A stretch of 41,721 bases of DNA from Chthonomonas sp. UBA2391 (GCA_002343825.1 DDSL01000070.1:1-41721), one strand, 5' to 3'; positions 23,691-32,464 are shown, counted from the stretch's first letter. Notes: generated by a model from the sequence alone, not told the origin. Numbers and translations: made by a program.

Positions 23691-24649
23691 GCTTCTGCCT
23701 CCTCAAAGACGGAAGTCGCGCCGTCCAACACCGCGTCGGGGTCGCCGCCCAGCGCCCAGAACAGCACCGCCGCCCTCGTATACACCGCACTCTCGACCTG
23801 GTCCAAGATCACCGACCGTGGTCCATCGGCGGTAGCGTCATCGAGCTCTACGCCCCGGTTGATCGGTCCCGGGTGCATCACGATCACATCTTTGGCCGCC
23901 GGACGCAGAGTCCGTTCGTTCACCTGATACAGCCGCCGATATTCACCAATGGAACTCAACAGGCCTTGGGCCATTCGCTCCTTTTGGAGCCGCAAGCACA
24001 TGACCACATCGGCCCCTTCCAGACCCTCGCTCAGTTTGAAGTACGGCTCGCCGGGGAGGAGCGCGCAATTACTCGGGAGCAGCGTATTCGGCCCGACAAA
24101 TCGGACCTTGGCCCCGAGCTTGCTGAGCAGCCAAGCGTTACTGCGAGCCACTCGCGAGTGCATCACGTCACCGACGATCGCGACCGTCAAGCCTTGGATC
24201 CGCCCTTTGCGAAGGAGAATCGTGAGGGCATCGCCCAGGGCCTGGGTCGGGTGTTCGTGCTCCCCATCCCCCGCGTTGATCACCGGTCGGCGGAAGAAAT
24301 CGGCTACTAACTGGGGCGATCCGCAACTCGGGTGCCGCACGACAATGGTATCGAGCAGCTCTTGGCGCAGGGTCAAAATCGTATCTCGAAGGGTTTCACC
24401 TTTGGCCATGCTGCTGCCTTGTCCGGTGAAGTTGGTCACCTGAATCCCGAGGGCAAATGCCGCCCGCTCGAAACTGACGCGGGTCCGGGTCGAGCCTTCG
24501 AAGAAGAGCAATCCGGCGACCTTTCCGGGGAACTGGGGCAGCGCTTCGCCCGCCTTCATCCGCCGGCGAAACTCTGCGCTGACCTCGATCAGCTCCTGGA
24601 TCTGGATCGTATCCAGCCTCCGAACTCCGAGTAAATGACGAACGCTCAC
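23687..24649 (-). CDS. pyrB: Aspartate carbamoyltransferase catalytic subunit
   Basis: A 320-residue enzyme joining carbamoyl phosphate and aspartate in the first committed step of pyrimidine synthesis. The carbamoyl-phosphate loop STRTR is at residues 53-57 (FFEGSTRTRVSFE). HPTQALGDALTI is the second signature, and MHPGPINRGVE the aspartate-side motif. The start is GTG at 24649, overlapping the pyrR stop in GTGA. No pyrI regulatory subunit is present; with pyrC next door, a PyrB-PyrC complex as in some other bacteria is possible but only inferred. Confidence 0.96.
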   Translation of the reverse strand: MSVRHLLGVRRLDTIQIQELIEVSAEFRRRMKAGEALPQFPGKVAGLLFFEGSTRTRVSFERAAFALGIQVTNFTGQGSSMAKGETLRDTILTLRQELLDTIVVRHPSCGSPQLVADFFRRPVINAGDGEHEHPTQALGDALTILLRKGRIQGLTVAIVGDVMHSRVARSNAWLLSKLGAKVRFVGPNTLLPSNCALLPGEPYFKLSEGLEGADVVMCLRLQKERMAQGLLSSIGEYRRLYQVNERTLRPAAKDVIVMHPGPINRGVELDDATADGPRSVILDQVESAVYTRAAVLFWALGGDPDAVLDGATSVFEEAEA

Positions 24650-25173
24650 GAGGCCACCTCCAAACTCACTCCATCCTCTCCATCCACTTCGTGGAATCGA
24701 ACGACGATCCGGTCTTCCCGCTGGGTATCGACCTCGCGCCCGAGGTAGTCCGGCTGGATCGGATACTCCCGGAACCCCCGGTCGATCAGCACCGCGAGTT
24801 GAATACTCTTGGGTCGGCCGTATTTGAGCAGGGCCTCCATCGCGGCTCGAATCGTTCTTCCCGTGAAGATCACCTCATCCACCAGGACCACGTCCTTGTT
24901 CGTGATCTCAAACGGGATCTCGCTGGCATCCTCAGTCGGGTCCGACGCCGGTCGATCGTCCCGATACCGGGAGATATCGAGCTTGCCACAGGGGATCGTA
25001 TCCCCCTCGACCTGGGTCATGAGAAAGGCAAGCCGCTTGGCCAAAGGGTAGCCGCGCTTGAGAATCCCGACCACCACTAGGTCTTGCGCGCCTCCGTGAG
25101 CTTCCAAGATCTCGTGCGAGATCCGGCCCAGGGTCCGCTTCATGTCGTTGGCATCCAGCAGCAACTGACTCAT
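24646..25173 (-). CDS. pyrR: PyrR pyrimidine regulator / uracil phosphoribosyltransferase
   Basis: A 175-residue member of the PyrR family, which in Firmicutes binds pyr mRNA and also has uracil phosphoribosyltransferase activity. The PRPP loop VVLVDEVIFTGRTIRAAMEAL and the early GILKRGYPLAKRL are typical, as is the LAVLIDRGFREYPI segment. It leads the operon pyrR-pyrB-pyrC-lipoprotein with four-base overlaps. A CATAAT lies nine bases before the ATG, and the only nearby hairpin is better explained as the pilQ terminator, so classic leader attenuation is not evident here. Confidence 0.93.
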   Translation of the reverse strand: MSQLLLDANDMKRTLGRISHEILEAHGGAQDLVVVGILKRGYPLAKRLAFLMTQVEGDTIPCGKLDISRYRDDRPASDPTEDASEIPFEITNKDVVLVDEVIFTGRTIRAAMEALLKYGRPKSIQLAVLIDRGFREYPIQPDYLGREVDTQREDRIVVRFHEVDGEDGVSLEVAS

Positions 25174-25182
25174 GCAAGTCTG

Positions 25183-25188
25183 ATTATG
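25183..25188 (-). promoter_or_regulatory. Candidate -10 of the pyr operon
   Basis: CATAAT on the minus strand is nine bases before the pyrR ATG at 25173. There is no Shine-Dalgarno sequence in those nine bases (CAGACTTGC region), so transcript and coding region may start nearly together. No obvious -35 box was found. Confidence 0.4.
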
Positions 25189-25213
25189 ATCGGATCTGGC
25201 ACGACTGGGCGTT

Positions 25214-25257
25214 AAGCAAAATCGGCTCGGAGGTCAAGAAGACCTTCCGAGCCGATT
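25214..25257 (-). terminator. Intrinsic terminator after pilQ
   Basis: On the minus strand AATCGGCTCGG (25257-25247) pairs with CCGAGCCGATT (25230-25220), extended by GGTC/GACC beyond a small bulge, with a five-base loop. A short T-rich stretch (ATTTTGCTT) follows. It begins 30 bases after the pilQ stop and 47 bases before pyrR. Confidence 0.8.
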
Positions 25258-25287
25258 GTTCGATGCCCTCCAGGGGGGGGGTAGAGC

Positions 25288-27927
25288 TTAGTTGCGCCTC
25301 TTCTTTTCTTGACCCAGCGGATCCGGAAAAGCGTTCATCGCGTCGTTCGCCTTGTTGCGGTCGGCGTTGGCTCGCGGAAGAGCCGCATCCGCCCGATTCG
25401 TGCGATCCACCAACTTGGCCGTGATGAAGAACACGATTTCCGTGCGCTGGCGGTTGTTGTCGGTCCGCTTGAAGAGCTGGCCGATGATCGGCAGATCCTT
25501 GAGAATGGGGATCCCACTGACGGTCTTTCGATCTTCGTCTCGGATCAATCCACCGAGAGCGATGGTTTCGCCACTCTGCATCAGCAGACTGCTCTGCGCG
25601 ATCCGCTCACTGGTTTGGGGCAGGTTTCCGCCGCCCGGCACCGGAGTGAAGGCTCGCAGGTAGCTGACGACGGGCCGCAGATCCATCATGATCATTCCGT
25701 CCGCGCCGACCCGAAGGTGGATGGCGCACCGGACCCCAACTCGCACCGAGTTGGTAGTAACCGTGATCCCGTTTTGGGTGGACTGGATCGACTCGATGTA
25801 GCGGACCACATCCCCGACGAAGAGCTCGCTTTCGCGACCATCGATGACAAGGAAGTTCGGCCGGTTGATCAGGGTGCGCTTGTTGGCGATCTGATCCAGC
25901 GTTCCCAGGACGTTGCCCGAGGTGCCACCGCTGCTACCGCTCGCACTCACCGTACCGGAGGTATTGGCGGTATCGCCCAGACCCTGGTTGACTCGCAGGT
26001 CGCGGACCAAGCCACCCGTCAGGATGCTCCAGTCGAGACCGAGTCGGAGGGCATCTTCGCGGCTGAGTTCCATCACTCGCAGGTCGATCGCCACCTGTCG
26101 GGGCTCGATATCGACCATGGCGAGGTACTTCAGCGCCTTCTCGATCTGTTCATCGGTGCCGCGCAGGATCAGGCGCATCGGCTTGGCCACAGTTTCGAGG
26201 TCACCGAACGGAAGGGTAATGCCCTCGGCATCGACCTTTTCGCCCTTGATCTCGATGTTGGCGGCCTTCTCACCACCGCCGCCGCTGGACTCCTCACCTT
26301 CGCCGCCCTTTGCGGATCCACCCTTCTTCGGCGGAGCTTCATAGGCCTTGGGGCTAAGGGCGCTTGCGGCCGGAATCGTCACGCGAAGACCGGGCACGTT
26401 GGCCTGCAATTCATCGCGCAGGGCTCGTGGATCGCTGTAGCGAACGTCGTACATCTGCACCACGTCTTGCGAACCGTCGAACTGGGCCAGCATATCCTTG
26501 GCCCGCTTGACGTCCGTACTTCGACCAATGATGTAGATCGCTTGGCGGTCGCTGTTCTGCGGGGTCGGAATGAACTGGAGATTGCGGAACATCTTTCCGC
26601 CGAACGTCGTGACCGAGTTGATCAGCGACTGAGCGCTCATCGTGTCGGATTGGATGAAATAGACGTCTTGGGTCAACCCCGGAGTCTCCGGCATCTTGAT
26701 GCCGTTCGCCTCGCAGAGCATCGCGTCGACCCGCTTGACCAGATCTTCGGCAATATCGAGGGCAGTCGCGTTACCGACCAGCATCACATAGAACTGGCTC
26801 AGGTTGTCCTTCGGAGAATTCTTCGGAGGAGCCTTAGCTGCGGCAGCCGCTTGATCCTTGGCTTCTCCCTCGTCTTCGTCGTTGACGCTATCGATCACCA
26901 GGCCGTTGTCGCTCGGCAAAATGATGTCAAACGAACCCTTGCCCGTATCTTGGGGGAAAGCTCGGGTGACAGCCGCCTTGATCTGCTCGCCTTCGCCTGA
27001 ATAGATCGGGACGACGCGGGTCTCCGCCGCTCGGCTTTCCGACTTATTGAGCGATCGAACGATGTCGTTGAATCGCTCACGAGGAGCAACCACATAGGTC
27101 TCGTTGACCTTTGTATATCGCAGCCCGGCCAGGGCCGTGATCAGGTCAAGGGCTTCCTCAACCGTAACCCTCTCGAGCGAAACGGTGACCGAACCCTTCA
27201 AGTCCGGAGCCGTCACGATGTTGGCCCCGGCCTGCATCGCGACAGCCTTGAGAATTAGCGTGACATCGGTATTGTCGAAGTCAAGCGTGACTCGTCCGAC
27301 CGGCTTTGCCGCGGGCGCGGGCTTGGGTGTATTGGCCCGTGGAGCAGGTCGATTTTGGGCGACCGGTCCGTTCAGGGGTTGATCCACCTGGGGCCGGTTC
27401 AGATCGTCTTCCACGACCACCCGGTTCGGGCGATCGTTCACCAGCGGAAGCTTGGGAGCTTCTTCGGCGGGTTTGGTGGGAGTCGTTGCCGCCTCGATAA
27501 ATGCCGTCGTCGGGTCGTTAGTCCGGATAAAGCTCGTCGCGCCAAACGCAACCGCCCATCCTTCATCGACCTGGAGAATCTTGGGGTCCATCGTTTGCGA
27601 CAGTCCCACTTCGACTCGAAGCCGACTCGGCCGGGTCTTTGTCCAGGTCATCTTGACCGTCGTGACACCCGCCTCATCGATCCGCGCCGCGGTGGGCTTC
27701 ACCCCACTTTCGGCCGGAACTTCGATTGCGAACAGAGTTCGCTCTTTGTTCCAAAGGGTGGTGGGCTTGGTGATCCCTTTTCCGATCAGGGTGATCTCCA
27801 CGCCACCGCCCAGTTGGGTAATTTTGACGTCCTGGACGCGTCCACTTGCGTGGATCGCCGTACCGAGGGCGAACAGGGCGAAGAGCGCGCCCGCTCGGAT
27901 TCCAATGTTAGTTTTCAGAGCCGCCAC
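25288..27927 (-). CDS. pilQ: Type IV pilus secretin PilQ
   Basis: An 879-residue secretin that forms the outer-membrane pore of a type IV pilus or related machine. After a signal peptide (about residues 1-27) comes an AMIN-like domain (VQDVKITQLGGGVEITL), then the STN/N0 domain (VTLDFDNTDVTLILKAVAMQAGANIV) and N-domain repeats with low-complexity linkers rich in Ala, Lys and Gly. The C-terminal secretin domain includes QVAIDLRVMELSREDALRLGLDWS and the late SGETIALGGLIRDEDRKTVSGIPILKDLPIIGQLFK signature. The start is GTG at 27927 with AAAGGTAG upstream, overlapping the pilP end by 20 bases. It is the last gene of the pil operon and is followed by a terminator. Confidence 0.94.
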   Translation of the reverse strand: MAALKTNIGIRAGALFALFALGTAIHASGRVQDVKITQLGGGVEITLIGKGITKPTTLWNKERTLFAIEVPAESGVKPTAARIDEAGVTTVKMTWTKTRPSRLRVEVGLSQTMDPKILQVDEGWAVAFGATSFIRTNDPTTAFIEAATTPTKPAEEAPKLPLVNDRPNRVVVEDDLNRPQVDQPLNGPVAQNRPAPRANTPKPAPAAKPVGRVTLDFDNTDVTLILKAVAMQAGANIVTAPDLKGSVTVSLERVTVEEALDLITALAGLRYTKVNETYVVAPRERFNDIVRSLNKSESRAAETRVVPIYSGEGEQIKAAVTRAFPQDTGKGSFDIILPSDNGLVIDSVNDEDEGEAKDQAAAAAKAPPKNSPKDNLSQFYVMLVGNATALDIAEDLVKRVDAMLCEANGIKMPETPGLTQDVYFIQSDTMSAQSLINSVTTFGGKMFRNLQFIPTPQNSDRQAIYIIGRSTDVKRAKDMLAQFDGSQDVVQMYDVRYSDPRALRDELQANVPGLRVTIPAASALSPKAYEAPPKKGGSAKGGEGEESSGGGGEKAANIEIKGEKVDAEGITLPFGDLETVAKPMRLILRGTDEQIEKALKYLAMVDIEPRQVAIDLRVMELSREDALRLGLDWSILTGGLVRDLRVNQGLGDTANTSGTVSASGSSGGTSGNVLGTLDQIANKRTLINRPNFLVIDGRESELFVGDVVRYIESIQSTQNGITVTTNSVRVGVRCAIHLRVGADGMIMMDLRPVVSYLRAFTPVPGGGNLPQTSERIAQSSLLMQSGETIALGGLIRDEDRKTVSGIPILKDLPIIGQLFKRTDNNRQRTEIVFFITAKLVDRTNRADAALPRANADRNKANDAMNAFPDPLGQEKKRRN

Positions 27928-28783
27928 CTACCTTTAGTTTCTTTCGTTTTCCTTTGTGCTCGACCACGACATAGCCGCGGCCGACTTCGACCACTCGGGC
28001 TCCGGCCACCGTTCCGCCTACGCGAACGGCCCGCTGATTGCCTGAGTCATCCTTAAAAACTGCTACCGGGTGATCCCCGAGCACGACCCCAACCGGAGTC
28101 GCCGCGACCTCATCCTCGGTGCGCAAAGGCGCCGAGGGTCGCAAATTTTCTTGATTGGGCTTGGTGTTCCCCGCAATCGGTCCCTGCGGAGTCACCGGGG
28201 GCAACTCGCCATCCAGCCCCATGGGCGGAAGCGGTCGCACTTGGTCCACGGTCGAAGCAGCAACGCCGGCCGCACCCCGTCCGCCCGGAGCCGTTCGAGT
28301 GATCGGCTTCGGAGCCGAAGCCTGCTGGCTCGGACGGCTCGGAGCGTTGGCATCCGCGTAAGATTGCGGAGGCTGGAACGGATCTCGAACCGGTAAATTT
28401 GCGGACGCAGTTTGGCCCATCGCAGATGGAGACGTCACACCTGCTTCTGAAGTCTCTCCAGACTCGGTAATTGCAGCCTCGGAGAGGAGATTGCCGTCGG
28501 CATCTTGAACCTGCTCCTCCAGCACCTTTCCATTCGCATCAACCTTTTGGACGCGCCGGATCATGCCTTCGGGGGTCATTTCGGTCACGGTGACCGTGGT
28601 CACGCCTTCGGCTTCGGTTGCCACTTTGGGCTCCTTATCCTTCTTTGCTTCCTTCTTCGAGGCCGCTGCCTTCTTTGTTGGCTTCGGCTCGGCAGATCCA
28701 CCTATGAACTGGAACGCTCCGACCCCCAACAAGACGAGAGCAAGGGCCGCGAAAATGGTTGTTCGCTTCTTATCCTTGTTCAT
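27908..28783 (-). CDS. pilP: PilP-like inner-membrane protein of the pilus alignment complex
   Basis: A 291-residue protein with a single N-terminal membrane anchor (residues 9-27), a long linker rich in Lys, Ala, Pro and Gln, the PilP-like motif VRDPFQPP near residue 132, and a C-terminal beta-domain (TPVGVVLGDHPVAVFKDD, then VGGTVAGARVVEVGRGYVVVEHKGK). Both features and its place between pilO and pilQ fit PilP, which bridges PilNO to the secretin. It is longer than typical PilP because of the linker, and it has no lipobox. The overlaps are 14 bases with pilO and 20 with pilQ. Confidence 0.75.
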   Translation of the reverse strand: MNKDKKRTTIFAALALVLLGVGAFQFIGGSAEPKPTKKAAASKKEAKKDKEPKVATEAEGVTTVTVTEMTPEGMIRRVQKVDANGKVLEEQVQDADGNLLSEAAITESGETSEAGVTSPSAMGQTASANLPVRDPFQPPQSYADANAPSRPSQQASAPKPITRTAPGGRGAAGVAASTVDQVRPLPPMGLDGELPPVTPQGPIAGNTKPNQENLRPSAPLRTEDEVAATPVGVVLGDHPVAVFKDDSGNQRAVRVGGTVAGARVVEVGRGYVVVEHKGKRKKLKVGGGSEN

Positions 28784-29435
28784 GATTCCCTACCTTCTCG
28801 AATTCGGTTCTTGCGATTTCCTTATCCGTTTTCTCTTTGCGATCCTTGAAGAGATAAGCCTTAAGATCAAGGCTCATTTCCACTTTCATCGGGCCGCCTT
28901 CATCTTCGGCATTCACCAATCGGTTCTTGGGTTGAATGTCGCACGCGATCGCCCCGAGGATTTTCGGAAACTGGGTCAAAGAGGCGATGAAGTCATGAAT
29001 CGCTGTGTAACTTCCCGAACCCTTGACTTCGATCACGAGTTCTTCATAAGCTTCCGGCTTCTTCTTGGCTTTCTTCTTGCCTTCTTTGTCTTCGGTCGTG
29101 GGTTCTTTCTTTTTCTCAGCCGGTCGCGGCCGGACGCCGGTGATCAAGAGGCCCTTTTCGCGACCCAAGCGATCCAGCTCGGCCAACAAGGTCGGAATGT
29201 ATTCCGAAACCGGAACCCCTTTCTCCAAGTGATTCAGTTCTTCTTGGCTTTCGTTGACGAGAACTTGCTTATCGATCAGCTGCTTCTTGAGCTTATCTTC
29301 GTCAAGAATCTGCTTCTTCAGATCGTCGCGATTCTTGATGAGATCCGCGCGCTCACCGTTGAGCATATACACGCCACCGACCCCCAAGAGGCCAGAGAGC
29401 CCGGCCAGAATAAAGAACATCTTTGCTCTATCCAT
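28770..29435 (-). CDS. pilO: Type IV pilus inner-membrane protein PilO
   Basis: A 221-residue bitopic protein: one membrane helix at about residues 7-25, a coiled-coil of Lys, Asp and Glu-rich heptads (about 28-75), and a ferredoxin-like periplasmic domain with VPVSEYIPTLLAELDRLGREKGL and YEELVIEVKGSGSYTAIHDFIASLTQFPKIL, both typical of PilO. A Lys/Glu-rich insertion sits in the middle. Its ATG overlaps the pilN stop by one base (TAATG). It should pair with PilN in the inner-membrane platform. Confidence 0.87.
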   Translation of the reverse strand: MDRAKMFFILAGLSGLLGVGGVYMLNGERADLIKNRDDLKKQILDEDKLKKQLIDKQVLVNESQEELNHLEKGVPVSEYIPTLLAELDRLGREKGLLITGVRPRPAEKKKEPTTEDKEGKKKAKKKPEAYEELVIEVKGSGSYTAIHDFIASLTQFPKILGAIACDIQPKNRLVNAEDEGGPMKVEMSLDLKAYLFKDRKEKTDKEIARTEFEKVGNHEQG

Positions 29436-30070
29436 TAGCTTGCCTCCTTCAGGTTTTGATTCTTTTCGCTAAAGGAACCCTTCTTGGCGCCTGACTTTCC
29501 TTCTTCTTCCTTGCCGGTACCGGCTACGGTTGCGATGATCTCGAACTTGATGTAGGTCTTGTCCTGATCCTGTTCACCTTGGGTGTACTTCAAATCCACT
29601 CGGCTGAGCTCCTGACAGTTTTTAAGGGCCAGCATCAACTCGGCAACTCCTTCTTGATCAAGGCTCATCCCGATGAAAGCGACGTCGACCTGACCGGTAT
29701 CCTTTTTGGCCTGACTCTTGACCTGAGTCATCCAAACATTGGGCGGTGTCGTCCGGCTAATGTGAGTTAAGATCGTGCTCCACTTTGAGGTGTATCCCTG
29801 GGCTTCTTCCAAAGTGGCAAGTCGTGGCTTCAGGTCACCAAGGAGCTTCTCGTTCTCGGCCAACTCGTTCATCACCGGTTGAATCTGAACCAGTCGGCGC
29901 TTGTAACCTGCAGCTTGGCTATTCACTTGTTCGTTCATCAAGTAAAGGGTGCCAACCCCGAAGAGTGACGCGCAGGTCACGCCGACGAAGACGAAGAGTG
30001 CCGTCGAGGTCTTGCGCTGGATAACTCGAGCCGCCTCGCGTTGTTCGTGAATCAAGTTAATCAATGGCAT
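29435..30070 (-). CDS. pilN: Type IV pilus inner-membrane protein PilN
   Basis: A 211-residue bitopic protein beginning MPLINLIHEQREAARV, the cytoplasmic PilM-binding tail of PilN (consensus INLL). One membrane helix follows (about residues 24-46), then a coiled-coil (about 50-90) and a ferredoxin-like domain (WSTILTHISRTTPPNVWMTQV). The C-terminus is a charged Lys/Glu-rich tail. It lies 18 bases after pilM and overlaps pilO by one base. Confidence 0.88.
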   Translation of the reverse strand: MPLINLIHEQREAARVIQRKTSTALFVFVGVTCASLFGVGTLYLMNEQVNSQAAGYKRRLVQIQPVMNELAENEKLLGDLKPRLATLEEAQGYTSKWSTILTHISRTTPPNVWMTQVKSQAKKDTGQVDVAFIGMSLDQEGVAELMLALKNCQELSRVDLKYTQGEQDQDKTYIKFEIIATVAGTGKEEEGKSGAKKGSFSEKNQNLKEAS

Positions 30071-30088
30071 ATCGCAATCTCCTCAGCC

Positions 30089-31168
30089 TCAGGCGGCTTT
30101 ATGGGCCCTCATCGCCAGTCCACTCGCGACCGAGACCTCGGGACCGGTTGCAATCTCTTCGGACAATCCGCTAAACCGCGGGTTATCGAGGATGCAACCT
30201 GGATAAACCTTAAGGCCCAAACGGCCGCTCATGTAATCTGCAATTCCCGGTAGCTTTGCGCCGCCACCACTAACGAGCATCCAAGAAAGGTTGCCACCCG
30301 CTCCTGCTTCCGTCTGTTGAGACTGATAGAAGTTCAAGGAGCGTCGCATTTCTCGAATGAGCTCGTCGAGTTGAGGTTGCAGCACTCGCAAGGGGGGGTT
30401 TTCGGTTGGCTTGGTGTCATCCAACAGAGCTCGGACATCCAGCTGCATCTTGCCTTCTTCTGCATCTTCAAACGTAAGCTTGAAGTAACGCTGGAGAGCA
30501 TCCGTCAGATTATTGCCCCCTTGATTGATCGTTCGTGTAATCGCAAAATTTCCTTTGTGGATTACACTCACCTGGGTGGTGTAGGCCCCGATATCGATCA
30601 GCGCGATCGTGTCGTTTGCGATGTCAATTCCCTGGTTCGCTTCGACGAGTGCACGGAATGCAGCAAACGGCTCAAGGTCAACAGATTCGACTTCGACCCC
30701 GGCCATCGTGCACGCCTGCAACCGACTATCCACCAATTGCTTTGGTGCGGCGACGATGAGGACGTCCATTTGGCCGTCTTCCGTATCACCCAGGATTTCG
30801 AACTCGATATAGCTGTCTTCGGGGCTATTGGGAACATATCGCCCGGCCTCAAAGCGGATTGACTTGCGCAAGGTCTGCTCGTTCATCTTGGGAATGCGAA
30901 CATTCCGCATCACGACCGAGGCACCAGCCACCGAGACGTGGGCCGCCGCGTTCTTGAGCCCGGCTCGCTTCAGCAATCCCTTGATCGTCGCAGCCACCGC
31001 GGCCACGTCGACCACAGACCCATCTCGCACCGAGTTCGGCGGCGTGAGAGCGCTCAGGGAGGTGTGAACCTTCCAACCTTGGGGCGAGCGATCCAGCATC
31101 ACGAGCTTGATCGTGTAGTGCCCAATATCCAAACCGATCGAGGGTTTCGACTTCATCTTAAGCGACAT
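30089..31168 (-). CDS. pilM: Type IV pilus actin-like ATPase PilM
   Basis: A 359-residue cytoplasmic protein of the actin/FtsA fold that recruits PilN. The first phosphate-binding segment is SIGLDIGHYTIKLV, and the second is DTIALIDIGAYTTQVSVIHKG. MLVSGGGAKLPGIADYM is the third nucleotide-site motif. I start at ATG 31168 because AAGGA lies seven bases upstream; a TTG at 31174 and another ATG at 31156 are alternatives. This start lies inside the last codons of the HTH gene. The gene heads the classic M-N-O-P-Q order. Confidence 0.92.
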   Translation of the reverse strand: MSLKMKSKPSIGLDIGHYTIKLVMLDRSPQGWKVHTSLSALTPPNSVRDGSVVDVAAVAATIKGLLKRAGLKNAAAHVSVAGASVVMRNVRIPKMNEQTLRKSIRFEAGRYVPNSPEDSYIEFEILGDTEDGQMDVLIVAAPKQLVDSRLQACTMAGVEVESVDLEPFAAFRALVEANQGIDIANDTIALIDIGAYTTQVSVIHKGNFAITRTINQGGNNLTDALQRYFKLTFEDAEEGKMQLDVRALLDDTKPTENPPLRVLQPQLDELIREMRRSLNFYQSQQTEAGAGGNLSWMLVSGGGAKLPGIADYMSGRLGLKVYPGCILDNPRFSGLSEEIATGPEVSVASGLAMRAHKAA

Positions 31169-31610
31169 CTCCAATTCCTTGTTGGGTGGCAGCCTGGGCC
31201 GCCATCCAGTCGTCGATTGCGGTCTTTGTAAATCGCCAGTGGCCCTCGACCTTAAAAGCCGGCAGGGCGCCTTCGTTGGCCATCTTCTCGACCGTCGAGG
31301 CGTGCATCCGCAGATAAACGGCCACGTCCCGACTGGTCCAGACGGTCTTCTGCTGAGTCAGCGCGTTGCGCAAAAGGGCCTGGGTCTGTTCCGGACTCAG
31401 CAAGAGTTCGATTCGGACCAGATTCCCTGTCGCCGGAGTTCCGGGCCAGATCGCCGTCTCCTCTGGGGCGGTCAAATTCTCTTGAGCTTCAGGTTGGATT
31501 TCCACGGGATGAGTTGTTGTCGGGGTCGGGACGGTCGTTCGCTGTGCCGTAGGGACCGTCAGATCAGCCGGAGCCGTGCCGGCTTTTCGGATGGCGTCAA
31601 CGAGGTTCAT
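31158..31610 (-). CDS. Helix-turn-helix (excisionase-type) protein in the pil operon
   Basis: A 150-residue protein. The N-terminus MNLVDAIRKAG is followed by a Pro/Thr-rich linker, a small NLVRIELLLSPEQTQALLR segment, and at about residues 98-140 an excisionase/MerR-like winged HTH: TSRDVAVYLRMHASTVEKMANEGALPAFKVEGHWRF. Such domains usually bind DNA, but in pilus operons the role is not established. The start ATG at 31610 overlaps the ATPase stop in ATGA, and the end overlaps pilM by 11 bases. A longer reading from 31976 runs antiframe through the ATPase and is not supported. The protein may pair with the ExeA-like ATPase. Confidence 0.8.
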   Translation of the reverse strand: MNLVDAIRKAGTAPADLTVPTAQRTTVPTPTTTHPVEIQPEAQENLTAPEETAIWPGTPATGNLVRIELLLSPEQTQALLRNALTQQKTVWTSRDVAVYLRMHASTVEKMANEGALPAFKVEGHWRFTKTAIDDWMAAQAATQQGIGDVA

Positions 31611-32422
31611 GCGGCAACTCCAAGATGCTGTTGGACCACCTCGTGGGCGAGGTAGGCATCGATCAGCTTGACGTTCTGAGCCATTCCCACCATCAGCGCC
31701 TGATCGGCCAAGGTGCTGATCATGCGCGGCGAGCCATTGCTCGATTTGTGAATCTGATAAATGGCATCGGGAGTAAACGGATTGCGCTCGCCGATGAAGC
31801 CGGCCACCCGCATGCGGTGGAGGATCATCTCGCCGGTATCGACCACGTCGAGGGGCTCGATGGTCGCCCGCACGGCGAGGCGCTGCTCCAGGGCAGGAAC
31901 CTTGCTCAACTTTTCGCGAAGCTCCTTTTGTCCCAACAGCAGGAGCGTCAGCAAGAACTGGTCGTTCATCTGGCAATTGAGGAGGAGGCGGAGTTCCTCC
32001 AAGGTCGCGCTCTGCCGGATCAAGTGGGCTTCGTCGATCATCACGACGACCCGTTCGCCCCGGGTGTAAAAGCCAAGCAGGGCTTCATGGAGCGTCTGGA
32101 TCAGTTGCTGTCGGGTTTTGCCTTTGATCTCGACGTTCAGCTGAGACAGGATCTCCTGCAACATCTGGACCGGGGAAAGTACCGGGTTCACGACGAGCAC
32201 GATGCGGAAGCTGCGGGGATCCAGCAACTCCAAAAGCTTGCGGCTGATCGTCGTCTTACCGAGACCGATATCGCCGAAGAGCATCGCTGCTCCCTTGTTC
32301 CGCAAGATCGCGTATTGCAGCATCGTCAGCGCATCTTCATGCGCCTTGCTCATGTATAAAAATCTCGGATCCGGTGTCAAGCTGAACGCCGGTTCGGTCA
32401 AACCCCAGTAACTCTCGTACAT
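31607..32422 (-). CDS. ExeA/GspA-like AAA ATPase heading the pil operon
   Basis: A 271-residue AAA ATPase matching the cytoplasmic part of ExeA/GspA. The hallmark MYESYWGLTEPAFSLTPDPRF opens it. Walker A is GDIGLGKTT (residues 50-58), Walker B VVVMIDEAH. Later come the sensor region LLLLGQKELREKL and the C-terminal lid (SPRMISTLADQALMVG). True ExeA also has a membrane helix and a peptidoglycan-binding domain, which are absent here. In type II secretion ExeA helps place the secretin through the peptidoglycan, so an assembly role for PilQ is a reasonable inference. The start is ATG 32422. Confidence 0.88.
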   Translation of the reverse strand: MYESYWGLTEPAFSLTPDPRFLYMSKAHEDALTMLQYAILRNKGAAMLFGDIGLGKTTISRKLLELLDPRSFRIVLVVNPVLSPVQMLQEILSQLNVEIKGKTRQQLIQTLHEALLGFYTRGERVVVMIDEAHLIRQSATLEELRLLLNCQMNDQFLLTLLLLGQKELREKLSKVPALEQRLAVRATIEPLDVVDTGEMILHRMRVAGFIGERNPFTPDAIYQIHKSSNGSPRMISTLADQALMVGMAQNVKLIDAYLAHEVVQQHLGVAA

Positions 32423-32464
32423 CCGTTACAAACTCCGTAGGTCGATGCCCAGTAGGTTTATCGG

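Noticed and set aside
25214..25257. Pyrimidine attenuator or riboswitch for pyrR
   Set aside because: It lies only 30 bases after pilQ, with no promoter or antiterminator space before it, and is fully explained as the pilQ terminator.
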